Below are positions 1 through 9,983 of a stretch of DNA of 64,000 nucleotides, one piece after another (position 1 is the stretch's first letter; each line of letters starts with the position of its first letter). The position numbers and the translations under genes are program-made. The DNA is from Chaetoceros tenuissimus. Its lineage: Eukaryota > Bacillariophyta > Thalassiosirophyceae > Chaetocerotales > Chaetocerotaceae. The notes under the pieces are model-generated. The model worked only from the letters and a program-made list of their open reading frames with translations, was not told the DNA's origin and did not search any database. The DNA lies in the NCBI GenBank assembly GCA_021927905.1, contig BLLK01000046.1, forward strand, positions 1 through 64,000, given 5' to 3'.

Positions 1-400
1 CTCGCTGACGAATATCTTTCTCTCTCCAACCATCATCATTCTGCTTTTGATCGCGGCTTTTAGAGTCAGGCAGAGGACCCACTCTAAAAATCCCAGAGGA
101 TTCTTATTCTTTCAAATCGAATAACATTCAAGGCATATCTATGAAGTATGAACACAAAAGACCATTCAACAAAGCAAATTCTATCGCTTGATAGTTTTCA
201 AATTGGAATGCTGATTTCCGTTGCACTGATATCAGAAAACGGAGTTCTCAATTCGAATAATGATTGGTTTCTTATCTTCCAACGCCTGATAATGTCAGGG
301 ATGGCGATGTTCTTATTGGTGCGTAGAAATATATTTGATTTCGTTTCACTTCAGTATAGAAACATTAACTTTTTCTCATTTGAAAATAACTCCTTTCTAG
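1..400. other. Upstream region of the desaturase gene
   Basis: No convincing separate gene. An open frame from position 148 runs into the desaturase start in another frame. A possible 5' intron has its donor at 319-320 (gtgcgt) and its acceptor ends at 400 (ctag), directly before the desaturase ATG. Either the leader is spliced, or a short upstream exon beginning at 148 or 301 adds an N-terminal extension. Confidence 0.4.
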
Positions 401-1741
401 ATGAAACACTATGGAATTTATTTGTTGGATGAAGCCAATAAACCCAATCAATTATTCACGAAAATTCATGGAGTGTGGTACGACTTGGCAAAATATCATC
501 ATCCTGGTGGACAAGTAGCATTAAATCTGACTGACGGAAGAGATTCAACTGTCCTTTTCGAATCGCATCATCTCATTTCAAAAAAAAATATCAAAAAAGT
601 GCTTGAGAAATATAAAGTAGACGAGAAAACGGCCAGCACTCTCACTACATTGGATCCAAAAGATGATGGTGCTCATTATCAATGGAAAGACTATGAGAAT
701 AATGAATTTGTACAGGATTTGAAATTTATGCTGCAATCCTACTTTGCACCGATTGCAAAACAAAACAATTGTACAGAATTTGCAGCAGCAAAGGCTACTT
801 ATGGAAGATGGTCATTCCTAGCAATTCTAACAACAGTATTCATCGCTACTATTCCGCACTATATTCAAGGCTACTATTGGACACTTTTCGCAACACCATT
901 TTTATCTTGGGTACTGATTGCAAATTATACACATGATGCAATGCATTTTAGTCTTTCAAGTGATTGGAGGACTAATGCAGCATTACCTTATTTACTACCT
1001 ATTCTTTCGTCGCCATGGATGTGGTATCATCAACATGTTATCGGTCATCATGCATATACAAATGTCGGACGGAAAGATCCTGACTTGGCTCATGCACCTC
1101 AATTGAAAAGAGAGCATGAATCTATCAAGTGGAGGAAGCTACATAAAAATCAAGGAACTGTAGGGCGCTTCTTTCTTGTTTGGAGTGTTGCAACAATGGG
1201 AATGAATATCCTGAATGATATCAAAACAAATTTGAAATCCTCATACAACAACGTTGTTGGTTTCAAAAAATTGTCGCAAAAGAGATTCATTCTTCACTTA
1301 TTTGGAAGATTTGTTTACTGTGCCATCATGTATTTCTGGCCACTATTTCAGTTTTCGTTCCCAAAAGCAATGGTCTGGATCATAGTTCCTAACACAATTT
1401 TTAGTTGCCTCTTTATGGGAGCAAGTCAAATAAATCATTTGAGTGAGGACTGCTCAAAGTCAGATGAAAACTTTTTGAAGCATCAGGTTATCACTGCTCA
1501 GAATTTTGGGAACAAGAGCAATTGGTGGTTCATTGTTAGTGGTGGGTTGAACTATCAAATTGAGCACCATCTCTTTCCTTTTGTCAATCATTGCCATCTG
1601 CCTTTTCTTGCGCCAAAGGTGAAAGAGATATGCAAAAAGCATAATGTTGAGTACAAAGAACTGAGTTACTCAGATGCTTTTAACCAGCATTGGCTTCACA
1701 CAGAACAGCTTGCGAAACCTCCAATTTCAAAAGCGCAGTAG
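401..1741 (+). CDS. Cytochrome b5-fused front-end fatty acid desaturase
   Basis: A 446-residue membrane desaturase that introduces a cis double bond between an existing double bond and the carboxyl end of a fatty acyl chain, normally in the endoplasmic reticulum. The N-terminal cytochrome b5 domain shows the haem motif HPGG at residues 34-37. The three histidine boxes are HDAMH (178-182), HVIGHH (212-217) and QIEHH (386-390). Glutamine in place of the first histidine of box three marks the front-end (delta-4/5/6/8 type) group. Hydrophobic stretches lie near residues 135-175 and 300-345. Length fits the family. Which carbon it desaturates cannot be read from the motifs. The ATG at 401 follows a possible splice acceptor, so the true N-terminus could be slightly longer. 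Confidence 0.88.
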   Translation: MKHYGIYLLDEANKPNQLFTKIHGVWYDLAKYHHPGGQVALNLTDGRDSTVLFESHHLISKKNIKKVLEKYKVDEKTASTLTTLDPKDDGAHYQWKDYENNEFVQDLKFMLQSYFAPIAKQNNCTEFAAAKATYGRWSFLAILTTVFIATIPHYIQGYYWTLFATPFLSWVLIANYTHDAMHFSLSSDWRTNAALPYLLPILSSPWMWYHQHVIGHHAYTNVGRKDPDLAHAPQLKREHESIKWRKLHKNQGTVGRFFLVWSVATMGMNILNDIKTNLKSSYNNVVGFKKLSQKRFILHLFGRFVYCAIMYFWPLFQFSFPKAMVWIIVPNTIFSCLFMGASQINHLSEDCSKSDENFLKHQVITAQNFGNKSNWWFIVSGGLNYQIEHHLFPFVNHCHLPFLAPKVKEICKKHNVEYKELSYSDAFNQHWLHTEQLAKPPISKAQ

Positions 1742-2059
1742 GTCACAGTCGAATCATAATTATATATTGTTATCGTACTAAAGTAATAATCCATTTGAAT
1801 ATATAGGCAGTGACGGTGGAAAAAGAGATTGGACATCATTGGATATTTTTGCGAGCTAAATAGCTGAAAAATGAAGCACTCCCTTTTTCTTTATTTTGAA
1901 AAAAAAACGGACCGTAGCCGTACATAACCAACGTACTACAATTTATCAGTCCTCACCAAATAGCTCTTAAAATAGCGCTATGTCTTCTGCCATACTTCGT
2001 CTTACTTCTTTAGAAACGTATCATCATTTATTCTGTATAGTAAATAGTAATTTGTAACT
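1742..2059. other. Intergenic region
   Basis: AT-rich spacer between two same-strand genes, with A-runs near 1900. I see no gene, RNA or ordered repeat in it. Confidence 0.5.
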
Positions 2060-2531
2060 ATGTCTTCAATCCGAAAGAGTAAAAAAAGAAGATCGTTAGG
2101 GGAGTCCAAAAGTCGGGAAGGTTGCGATTCTAGTCATGTGAAGGCACCTAAAAAGAAGAGCAAAACCAAACGAAAAAAAACTAGTAGAAGTAGTATCAGT
2201 ACTTTCACGGAGGAGAATGAATTATTATGCTCGATCAGAGGAAGAGAGTATAATGATTGGCACAACCAAGAATCACAGATACAAACATCTGTATCAGCCA
2301 CACAAACCGTGCACTTTTCTGTCAATAGATTGGACAGAGAGGATAGTAGTGACGATGAAGTAATTTTTGTGAAAACAGTAAGGTAAATTGTGTAGAGAAA
2401 GGAAAACTAATGATAGTAGTGACATGCCAAAGGAAGATGAAGTTGTACTACACAAAGAAATGAGTGTAGGTGACATAGTGAAGAAACGAATTCGAGATGC
2501 AGAGCAAAACGGAAATGTCATTGTTCTGTAA
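2060..2531 (+). pseudogene. Small basic nuclear-type protein with an apparent frame break
   Basis: The first frame (2060-2386, 108 residues) starts with lysine/arginine clusters typical of nuclear localisation signals (KKSKTKRKK). It ends in a serine/acidic patch followed by hydrophobics (SSDDEVIFVKTV). One base out of frame, an open frame continues to a stop at 2529-2531 and repeats the same kind of acidic-then-hydrophobic pattern (KEDEVVL), with a basic helix SVGDIVKKRIRDAEQ after it. The second part looks coding, so this is probably one gene of about 155 residues interrupted by a one-base shift near 2380. Causes could be a sequencing error, a recent mutation or an unrecognised splice. No GT-AG pair of usable length fits. 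The acidic-hydrophobic patches resemble SUMO-interacting motifs. I do not recognise the family. Confidence 0.4.
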
Positions 2532-3221
2532 TCAGAAAGATAAATAGAGCTTAATTGAGATTCTGCAATAGCAGATCTCCCTGTGAAAATATTAGATATC
2601 TATTCAAGCTGGTAAGAAATGTTGGCAACGAAGCTGGTACCCATCAGCAGAAGAATAATCATGAGAGAACACCTTTATGCAGCCATCTAACATCTAAAAA
2701 GTATTTATTTTTTAAAGTATTATATGAGCAAGAAAAAAAGCATAGACGAACTTACTCGCGAGAGAGCAAATGTAAAATAATAAGAAAGATTTGAAGACTT
2801 ACTATTCTAGGTTGTACGTTGTACTTTCTATTAGATGCAGATAACCTAGAATGCCTACGATGATACAGAAAAGACAATTTAAATGTTCATTTAGGTAGGT
2901 GGTGAGGAAGTGATGATCGGGTTTCATCAGAGTGGATATGATGAGATTATTTTGAAATTATTAGTAATTGATCAATGACGTGTAATGTATACTCTTGAAA
3001 AAGGCCTTTAATGACGTCATGATTTTTACAATGACAACGAGAGACGATCGATAATAAAAAGCGGATGTGCTGTGCTGCGTGTGCTGTCTGCTGTGCACAA
3101 AACTTGTCGCTTGTCGAAACTCATAGACCTCAATTTCCCAACGAATCATAAATTTACATTGGTCTGAATAGTAGTTTCGAAGTACTAGATAACTTGATCT
3201 ACAACAGTTTGGTCTTTCAAT
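2532..3221. other. Intergenic region with a hairpin and CRE-like sites
   Basis: Probable promoter of the TLC-domain gene. It holds a 10-base inverted repeat (attctaggtt at 2804-2813 and aacctagaat at 2843-2852) and TGACGT-type sites near 2975 and 3011. A 79-codon open frame at 2555-2794 has no ATG start and no coding character. Confidence 0.45.
3010..3019. promoter_or_regulatory. CRE-like bZIP palindrome TGACGTCA
   Basis: A perfect TGACGTCA palindrome lies about 205 bases before the ATG of the TLC-domain gene, with a TGACGTG half-site about 35 bases further upstream. TGACGT elements are known bZIP sites and act in CO2/cAMP-responsive diatom promoters. Function here is inferred. Confidence 0.35.
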
Positions 3222-4064
3222 ATGGAGCTTTTTCTTGCACCAACATTAATGGGCATTGCCACCTTTCATCAAGATCCAGCGATTGCTTTGATGATTACAG
3301 TGTCGACGGCTATCTTCTCGTTTTGTTACCTTGCTATAAAGAAATATAGATTATTTCATCCAGAGACTTGTACGCTTACAGATCCGTTAGAAGCAGAATG
3401 GAGGTCTAGAATAGTATCCATGATGCATGCGATACCGTTGTCAATTGGGAGCTTAATGTGTTTTAATGAATGGGATGCTCTCATTTCAAAACATGCTATG
3501 AATGCTTGGCATATACCAAAGTCCAATTACCATCTTTTGCCTGGAGAGCCTCATGATTTTTGGGTCATAAGATGTGCGAGTTTCTTTCTTGGGTATCTCC
3601 AGTACGATTTGATGTGGATGATATTTCAGAAGAAAGCAGGGCAGAAGTATGATGTAGGGATGGTTGTTCATCACGTTTTATTCATTGCTATCACACATTA
3701 CAACTTGAAATATTTTGTATTGGCAAAGACTTTCGCGTGGCTCAGTTTCTGTGAATTTTCAACTCCATTCTTAAACATGAGATGGTTTTATGCTGTTAGA
3801 AGTTTGAAGGAAACTAAGGAATACTTCTTGTGGTCGACAATGTTCATGATATCATTCATAGCTGTGCGATGGATCGGATATGGTTTGGGTATTATAGATA
3901 TATGGAAACATAAGGATGAGTGGAAACTGGCACCGACAGGGAGCAAGTTTGTACTTGCTGGAATTCATTTTGCTTACATTTTGAATATTCTTTGGGGGTC
4001 AATGGTATTCAAATCATTCTTGAAGAACTTAAGGATTCGGAAGCATTCGTCTAAGAAAGAATAG
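3222..4064 (+). CDS. TLC-domain membrane protein, TLCD4/TMEM56-like
   Basis: A 280-residue polytopic membrane protein of the TRAM-LAG1-CLN8 family. Six or seven hydrophobic segments are visible. Family hallmarks are the YLQYDLMWM segment, the histidine pair in GMVVHHVLF and the segment EFSTPFLNMRWF; the last is characteristic of the TMEM56/TLCD4 branch rather than of ceramide synthases, which carry extra catalytic histidines and a Lag1 motif. Members act in membrane lipid sensing or composition; the exact role is unknown. The C-terminus is lysine/arginine-rich (RIRKHSSKKE), possibly an ER-retrieval type tail. The gene is convergent with the PPR gene, leaving only about 46 bases between stops. 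Confidence 0.75.
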   Translation: MELFLAPTLMGIATFHQDPAIALMITVSTAIFSFCYLAIKKYRLFHPETCTLTDPLEAEWRSRIVSMMHAIPLSIGSLMCFNEWDALISKHAMNAWHIPKSNYHLLPGEPHDFWVIRCASFFLGYLQYDLMWMIFQKKAGQKYDVGMVVHHVLFIAITHYNLKYFVLAKTFAWLSFCEFSTPFLNMRWFYAVRSLKETKEYFLWSTMFMISFIAVRWIGYGLGIIDIWKHKDEWKLAPTGSKFVLAGIHFAYILNILWGSMVFKSFLKNLRIRKHSSKKE

Positions 4065-4110
4065 GGAATTCAAAACCTGTTTCTATTTCTAAACTTAAAG
4101 GTGCATCTTG

Positions 4111-7100
4111 TTACAATGCTTTCTTCTTGAACTCGCTTGGGAAGCTATGCAATGAAATCTCTCCGGTTCTTTTGATGTCAGTTCCAGTTAATGATGAAAC
4201 CAAGTTTCTAAAACTTTGGTCACTTAACATAGATTCACATTGGGACAAAAATTCCTTATTCAAATTTCCACTACGGCAGCAATCAATAAATAATCTCTGG
4301 ACTAATTCTTCCCTTTTTACTTCATCCTCAACATGTTTTTTGCAAATTGCAAGCATGAGGTTGAATGTGTGTTCGTTTGGCTTTAAACACCACTTTTTCA
4401 TTGAACCTTCAAAACTCTCGTAATGCTCATATGCAATCTTTAGAGGATCTTCTGTTCCATTTTGAGGATTTTTTTTACAGGCTTTCAAGACAATGTTGAA
4501 CATGGATGTTGACGGCCGTGCACTCTGTGTTCCTTTCTTTTTTTCACTGTTTAAAATCAACTTAAATTGTTCATTTACAGTATGAAGTGTATTCTCATTG
4601 AAATTTTCTACGTGAGCAGATAGGAGAAGGTAATATGTGAATCCGTCAGGTTCGATGAATGGCGTTGAAGACAGCAAATTGAAAAGTTCGATAATGTTGT
4701 CGTTGCTATCCTGGCATCGAGACTTCTTGAAGGCAAACATTACAGTATTGAAGCAATGAGTTAATTGATTTCTCTGACCAGAAAAGTCTCCGTCTTGTAA
4801 CTTAATCTGATCTAATAATCGAAGTAAAACCCTGTAACTATCTTTGGGTCTCTGCTCTGCTTGATATTTCTTGATAACCAAGAGATAATCAGTTATCACT
4901 AGTTGAAGGGGGTTGTTTTTGGAATATTGTTCTCGCTTGTCAAGGATACGCTCACAGTCACTTGCAGCATCCTTCCCAACTTTCCCATAATAACCCTTTA
5001 AAACAGAACTGAATGAAGCATTGTCGGGATCAATAGAGTTTTTTTTCAATAAAGTATCAAGATGATTCTCAGCACGTTTACAGGAATCAATGGTATGAAC
5101 ATTGGCCCATGCAGCAATAATTGAGTTGTAACAGTATATATCAGGGGTATTATCTCTCTTGTCCTTGCCTCGTTTGATTTTAGCATCTTTCGTCGAATGA
5201 GGTAACAAATCCTTGTAGAGATTTTCAACTTCCTGTGCAGCTTCGACTGTACCTTCTGCTCCCAGTGACGACATGATTTTACTATATGTAAATTTATCAG
5301 GCTTGGCCCTTTCACCAAATTCACCCTTTTTCATTTTCTGGAAGATCTCAAGTGCCAATGGATTCTTTATAACTTTCAGCGCTGTGTTGAATAGAATAAC
5401 ATCACAACCATCGACTATTTCCTTCTGAGCCTTTCCCAAAATATCAAGAGCTTTCCTCGATGAATTGGGATCCTTTGTCTCTGAGAGCAAATTTAATAAT
5501 GAGGCATATGTATAGTTGTCTGGTCGTACTCTTTTATTCTGGCGACGCGATAGTGTCCTCATTCTTTCAATCAGTCCCTCAGCTTTCGAAGTCAGTGCCT
5601 TGACTTGATTGATATCCTTTGCATGCTTTGATCTTGCGGAATAAGTATTGAGAAGAATGTTATACGAGTTGACATTAGGAGAGACTCGTGCCATTTGTTT
5701 TCGAATTCGAGGGTCTCTACACTCTATCCTCTCCATATGCATTTGCTCCATTTGATTTAGAATCTCTTCCATTCTCTCAACCGCCTCATATCTTGATTTA
5801 TATCTTAGTTCTTTCTTTCCGCATGCGTCTGCGTATGCTGCGAGTACTGTATGTAAAGTGAAAGTGTTTGGGCGAGCAATGATTCTTCCTTCAGAGATAT
5901 TCTGCAACGATTTTTCATAACGTTTAAGGACTTTAGTCATGATGCTATCAGCTTTGCGAGCGAATTCGATGTGTGTCGACGCTCTCCTACTGTATGCAAG
6001 AATCAGACTGTTAATCATTCTAGTAGTTGGGTCAATTTGTGTAGCACTGTTGCTTTTCCCAAAGAAAAGATTCTCAAATTCATTTATGATTCTTTCATCA
6101 TTACAATTTTGCAAAAGAATGTCGAAAACCTGTTCGAACTCCACCTGTGAAGGTTTATGGCTAACTCGACGATGTCTATGAAATGGTGTGAAAAGATCAT
6201 TCCATTTAGGCCAAAAATGCATCAATTTTTGAAGGTGCTCTTTGACTTTCACAGCGCAGTCTACACTACTCAAAGATAGAACTTCTCCTTTAGTCTCTAG
6301 TTTGGCTATTTCTATACATAACCGGAGATAAGAAGACATTGCTAAGTGATGAGTAGTGAAGTCTGGAGTAGTATCATCTTTGTTGATACGAATATTTTCA
6401 TCATTGTGTATCGCGACCATCTCATGTACGATTTCATCTATTCTATTTGCTAATGTAATAGCCGACTCTAGTTTTTCCACGTTAGGATCATTTTCCAATA
6501 AAACTAGAATATTGTTGGCATAAACCTGATATTTAGTGAGGACAACGGTAAAAAAATTAGAGTAGTTTAGTAGTACCAATGAAAAATACAAGGGCTTTAC
6601 TTACTTGTAGGAGAGAATTATATGCAATTGTATCTGGTTTGTTGATGTCAAATCCTTTGTCGCCCAATCTTCTCATCCTTTTGAACAATGCTTCTGCATC
6701 GCTAATTACGTCGTTCGTTTCTCTCGAAGACAAGAGAGAAGATCTAGCTAATGTCGTCAGCACAGAGCTGAAAGTTTGTCGAGATGGAAAAGGTGGTCTA
6801 TTTTCATGATCAACAATGGGATCATTGGATTCTAGATAAATTCTATTGTATCTCTCAATCATTTCGTCGAGAATTTTTGAAGCTCTTTGTGGTGCTTCTG
6901 AATCGATGGCTCTACTCCATGCTTGAATGACATGTTCATAACTCATACGATTAGGTGAGATACAGTCACTGTCTTCACCAAGGACTTTTGATTGTTCATA
7001 AACATCTATCAGTAGTCGCAACATTGCTTCGCTTCTCTCTGCAGCTAGAACTGAAGTAACATCTACCTTTTTGCCATCATCCATTTGAAAACGACCGCTT

Positions 7101-8095
7101 TTTGACCAAGATTTGATTGTAGTATTAAAAGATACTATGTCCGGTTTTAAAGACATCAAAAAAGTTCCTTTATTAGAGTCTCCATTGCCAATAGGAGTTG
7201 AATCACGGCCTGATAAAATAAGGTCTAAAAGCAGTCTTTCAGCTTGTTGAGCGGCTGCTTTTGCTGCCAAAGGATTTTTTTCTGATGCGGCGATGTTTGA
7301 CCAAGTGTTCAAAGTATTATTGTAGAGGTAATCCACTTTTCGCAATTGATTGCCCGAGTCAGTCCTACTTTCAGTATAAACCTTGGGAAATGGAGTGTTT
7401 AGTAGTTGCCGCAATATATTTTCTGCCAAATATCCAATCCTCATGTTTCCAGAATCCTGATAGTTTCCCTTATCATTTTGATGTTCCTTATTTCGTTGAA
7501 GACAAAGTCGTCCCAATGATTGTATTGTTTTGAATGTACAGTATAACACCCCGTCCATTTGCCTACCTGTTATCCTTTCCTGATTCGCGAAGTGTGGTAG
7601 AATCACTGATGTCATGAGTGAATGACAGAACTCAGGGCCACTAAGAAGTATTGGAATGGAGTCTTGAGAAACATGACTCAACGGAATATGTGATTTACTC
7701 TCTGCATAGGAGTTTATTAGTTTGATTGTATCACCAATTAGTTCATCATTGACCTTTGTCTTGTGTGTGTCTAGATATTGCGAGTATACTTTTGGATCCC
7801 GTAGAGACTGGATGTGAAGAGCCAATTCTTGTATTGTTTGTTTTTTATTGCTTTCACATTGTGCACCAAAAGAGCTTCCAGACTTTATGTTGGTCTTTTT
7901 TCTTTCAAAATTCAATTTGCTTTCATCGAATGCTACAGTTGTAGACCTTCTTTTCAAAGATGTACTCTCTGGTTGAAAGAAAGATGATCGACTTGAGACG
8001 ATATTTTTTCTGATGCTTTCATTATTTGTTCTTGACCATCTACTATGAACATTGCCCCTAGATATTCTCACAAAACTACTCTTTATTCGCGACAT
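4111..8095 (-). CDS. Pentatricopeptide repeat (PPR) protein
   Basis: Two exons, 8095-6605 and 6525-4111, joined across a 79-base intron (donor caa/gtaagt, acceptor tatcag/gtt), give 1301 residues in one frame. Many PPR motifs of the form P-[DN]-x-x-[TS]-[YF]-[NS] are visible, for example PDTIAYNSLL, PNTFTLHTVL, PNVNSYNILL, PDNYTYASLL, PDKFTYSKIM, PDIYCYNSII, PDGFTYYLLL and PNEHTFNLML. PPR tracts bind single-stranded RNA in organelles and act in processing, stability or translation. The N-terminus is rich in arginine and serine and poor in acids, fitting mitochondrial targeting. No signal peptide with an A-F plastid motif is seen. The first exon starts head to head with the SET-domain gene. 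Confidence 0.88.
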
Positions 8096-8320
8096 TTCAA
8101 AGCAACTGGTTTTGTGATTTTATGCCATTTAAATGAGCTTGGCCATTACGACGGTGATAAAAAAGATAATCTTTCATCTTTCATTGTGTGTTTGATTTTT
8201 AAGAGGGATACAGTAGAGGATAGTAGGGAAAGATTAGAAAGAGAAAGGAAGAGGGAGGAATATGATGTACGTATAATTATTATTTTGCAGCATTGCAGCA
8301 ACCTGGAAATTCAATCCATA

Positions 8321-9936
8321 ATGAAATGCAAATGTTTACACATTTTTCATATGATGGAAATACACGATCCATCCGACTTATCGCCACTGTATTTCGCAGA
8401 GAACAATTCGTCGAAGGATGGCAATGTTTCAGTAAATTATGTGAGCCCTTCAATTTCAATTGGCATTGAAGATGTCGCGCATGGAAGAGGCTTGATTGCC
8501 ACCAAAGATATCGAGGAGGGAGAGCTGTTGTTTGTAACATCGCCTACAATCAGCGTAGATCATAATACTGCAAAACAAATATTGACGGAGCAAAATGTTC
8601 CTGTATCAAAACTAGAAGAAGCAATTATTGACTTGCTCATCGAAAACATGTACAAATGTTTACAGGAAGATGTCAATGCTATTTTGAACTCGTTCCTTGC
8701 ATTGATGGGTAGTAAATCTGATGTAGAGAAAGAGATCTATTCAATGGAAACACTTTTAGGTCAAAATGACGATTGCCTTTTCTCTAGAAATGAAGTAGAA
8801 GGGATATCAAAGTCTCATTTGAAGAACATCATTCTTAAGAATGGTGAGTATTGATCCTTGATTCGTAACAAATACTGTTTTCTGTCCGATCTTAATTTCT
8901 TTCTCAAATCGATCGCATTCTTGTCTGTCCCAACAGCATTTGGCCCAGACTTTTTAAATTATGAAAAGATTGCAAAACATTGGGATGAACGTGAAGAAGA
9001 AAGTGATCAGTGTCAATTCGTACCAAATTTACTGGGGATTTTTCCATTGGCAGCTATGTTGAATCATTCGTGTAGTGGAAATGCGGTGAGAACATTTTCT
9101 AACGGCATCATGATTGTTCATGCATCCAAGACTATTACAGCTAATGAGGAAATCTTATGGAGGTAAGCATTTCAAAGTATATTGTTTAGTCATTTCGAGG
9201 AAAACCTATAGCTAAACTTGTTTAATCCAAATGACATCTTTTCAGTTATATACCATCAACAAAAGAATTTATGGGTAGACGAAGGACTCTGAAAAAACTG
9301 CATAAATTTGTTTGTATGTGCAATAAATGCAGTATTGAGTCAAAACAATTAAAGCGAGATATTTTACCACTTACATTGAGAAACTCTATTGACGAAAGCT
9401 CTGCTTGGAATACACGACTCCTAGATGTAGAAAACTGTGATGAAGATACAAAACGGATGTTGTGTACAACTTTTTTATCTATGGAAGAAACTGTGTTTGC
9501 ATCTGCAAGTTTGTCAACTGATGTGAAGCATATGCTTAGAACTGATTTTACAAACTTTCACTTTAACTTCTTCAATTGCATGTTGTCTAGCCTGGGGCAG
9601 TGTTCCCATCCAGTACAAATACGGAATGTACAAGATATGATCTTGAAAGTAGCCACGCATTTACATTTTTCTTTTGTTTTCTCAAATAATGCAAGTACCG
9701 AGCACTTGAGTTTACTTCATCTATGCTACGACTTGGCGAATTCTATTCATCGAAACAATGAAGATAAATCAAATTCAATAACGAAAGTCAGATTTTGGAC
9801 GGAGCAAATGAAGCGAACACATCAAATTCGATACGGGAAAATGGGTGATGATGTAGAAAAAATAAGGCGTCTCTTAGTTCACACAAAATCTGTTTTGCGA
9901 CAAAGAGACGGCATGGCTGCATTCAACTTCTTATAA
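8321..9936 (+). CDS. SET-domain (SMYD/SET5-like) protein lysine methyltransferase
   Basis: Three exons, 8321-8843, 8937-9162 and 9246-9936 (introns of 93 and 83 bases), give about 479 residues. The SET domain begins with the pattern VAHGRGLIATKDIEEGELL, has the catalytic-core motif NHSCSGNA at the end of exon 2, then EEILWSY across the second intron. A post-SET cysteine cluster CMCNKC follows. A large insertion sits between the SET halves as in SMYD/SET5 proteins, but I see no MYND zinc finger. It should transfer methyl groups from S-adenosylmethionine to lysine; the substrate is unknown. In-frame ATGs lie at 8321 and 8351/8354. The frame is open upstream to 8045, but that overlaps the divergent PPR gene, so a start at or after 8321 is preferred. 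Confidence 0.78.
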
Positions 9937-9983
9937 AGAGGCCAAATGACATAGTCTCAACAAACCTAAATTAGATTTAAACT

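Noticed and set aside
2555-2794. 79-codon plus-strand frame
   Set aside because: No ATG start, no family pattern; contains poly-lysine-like composition from AT-rich DNA.
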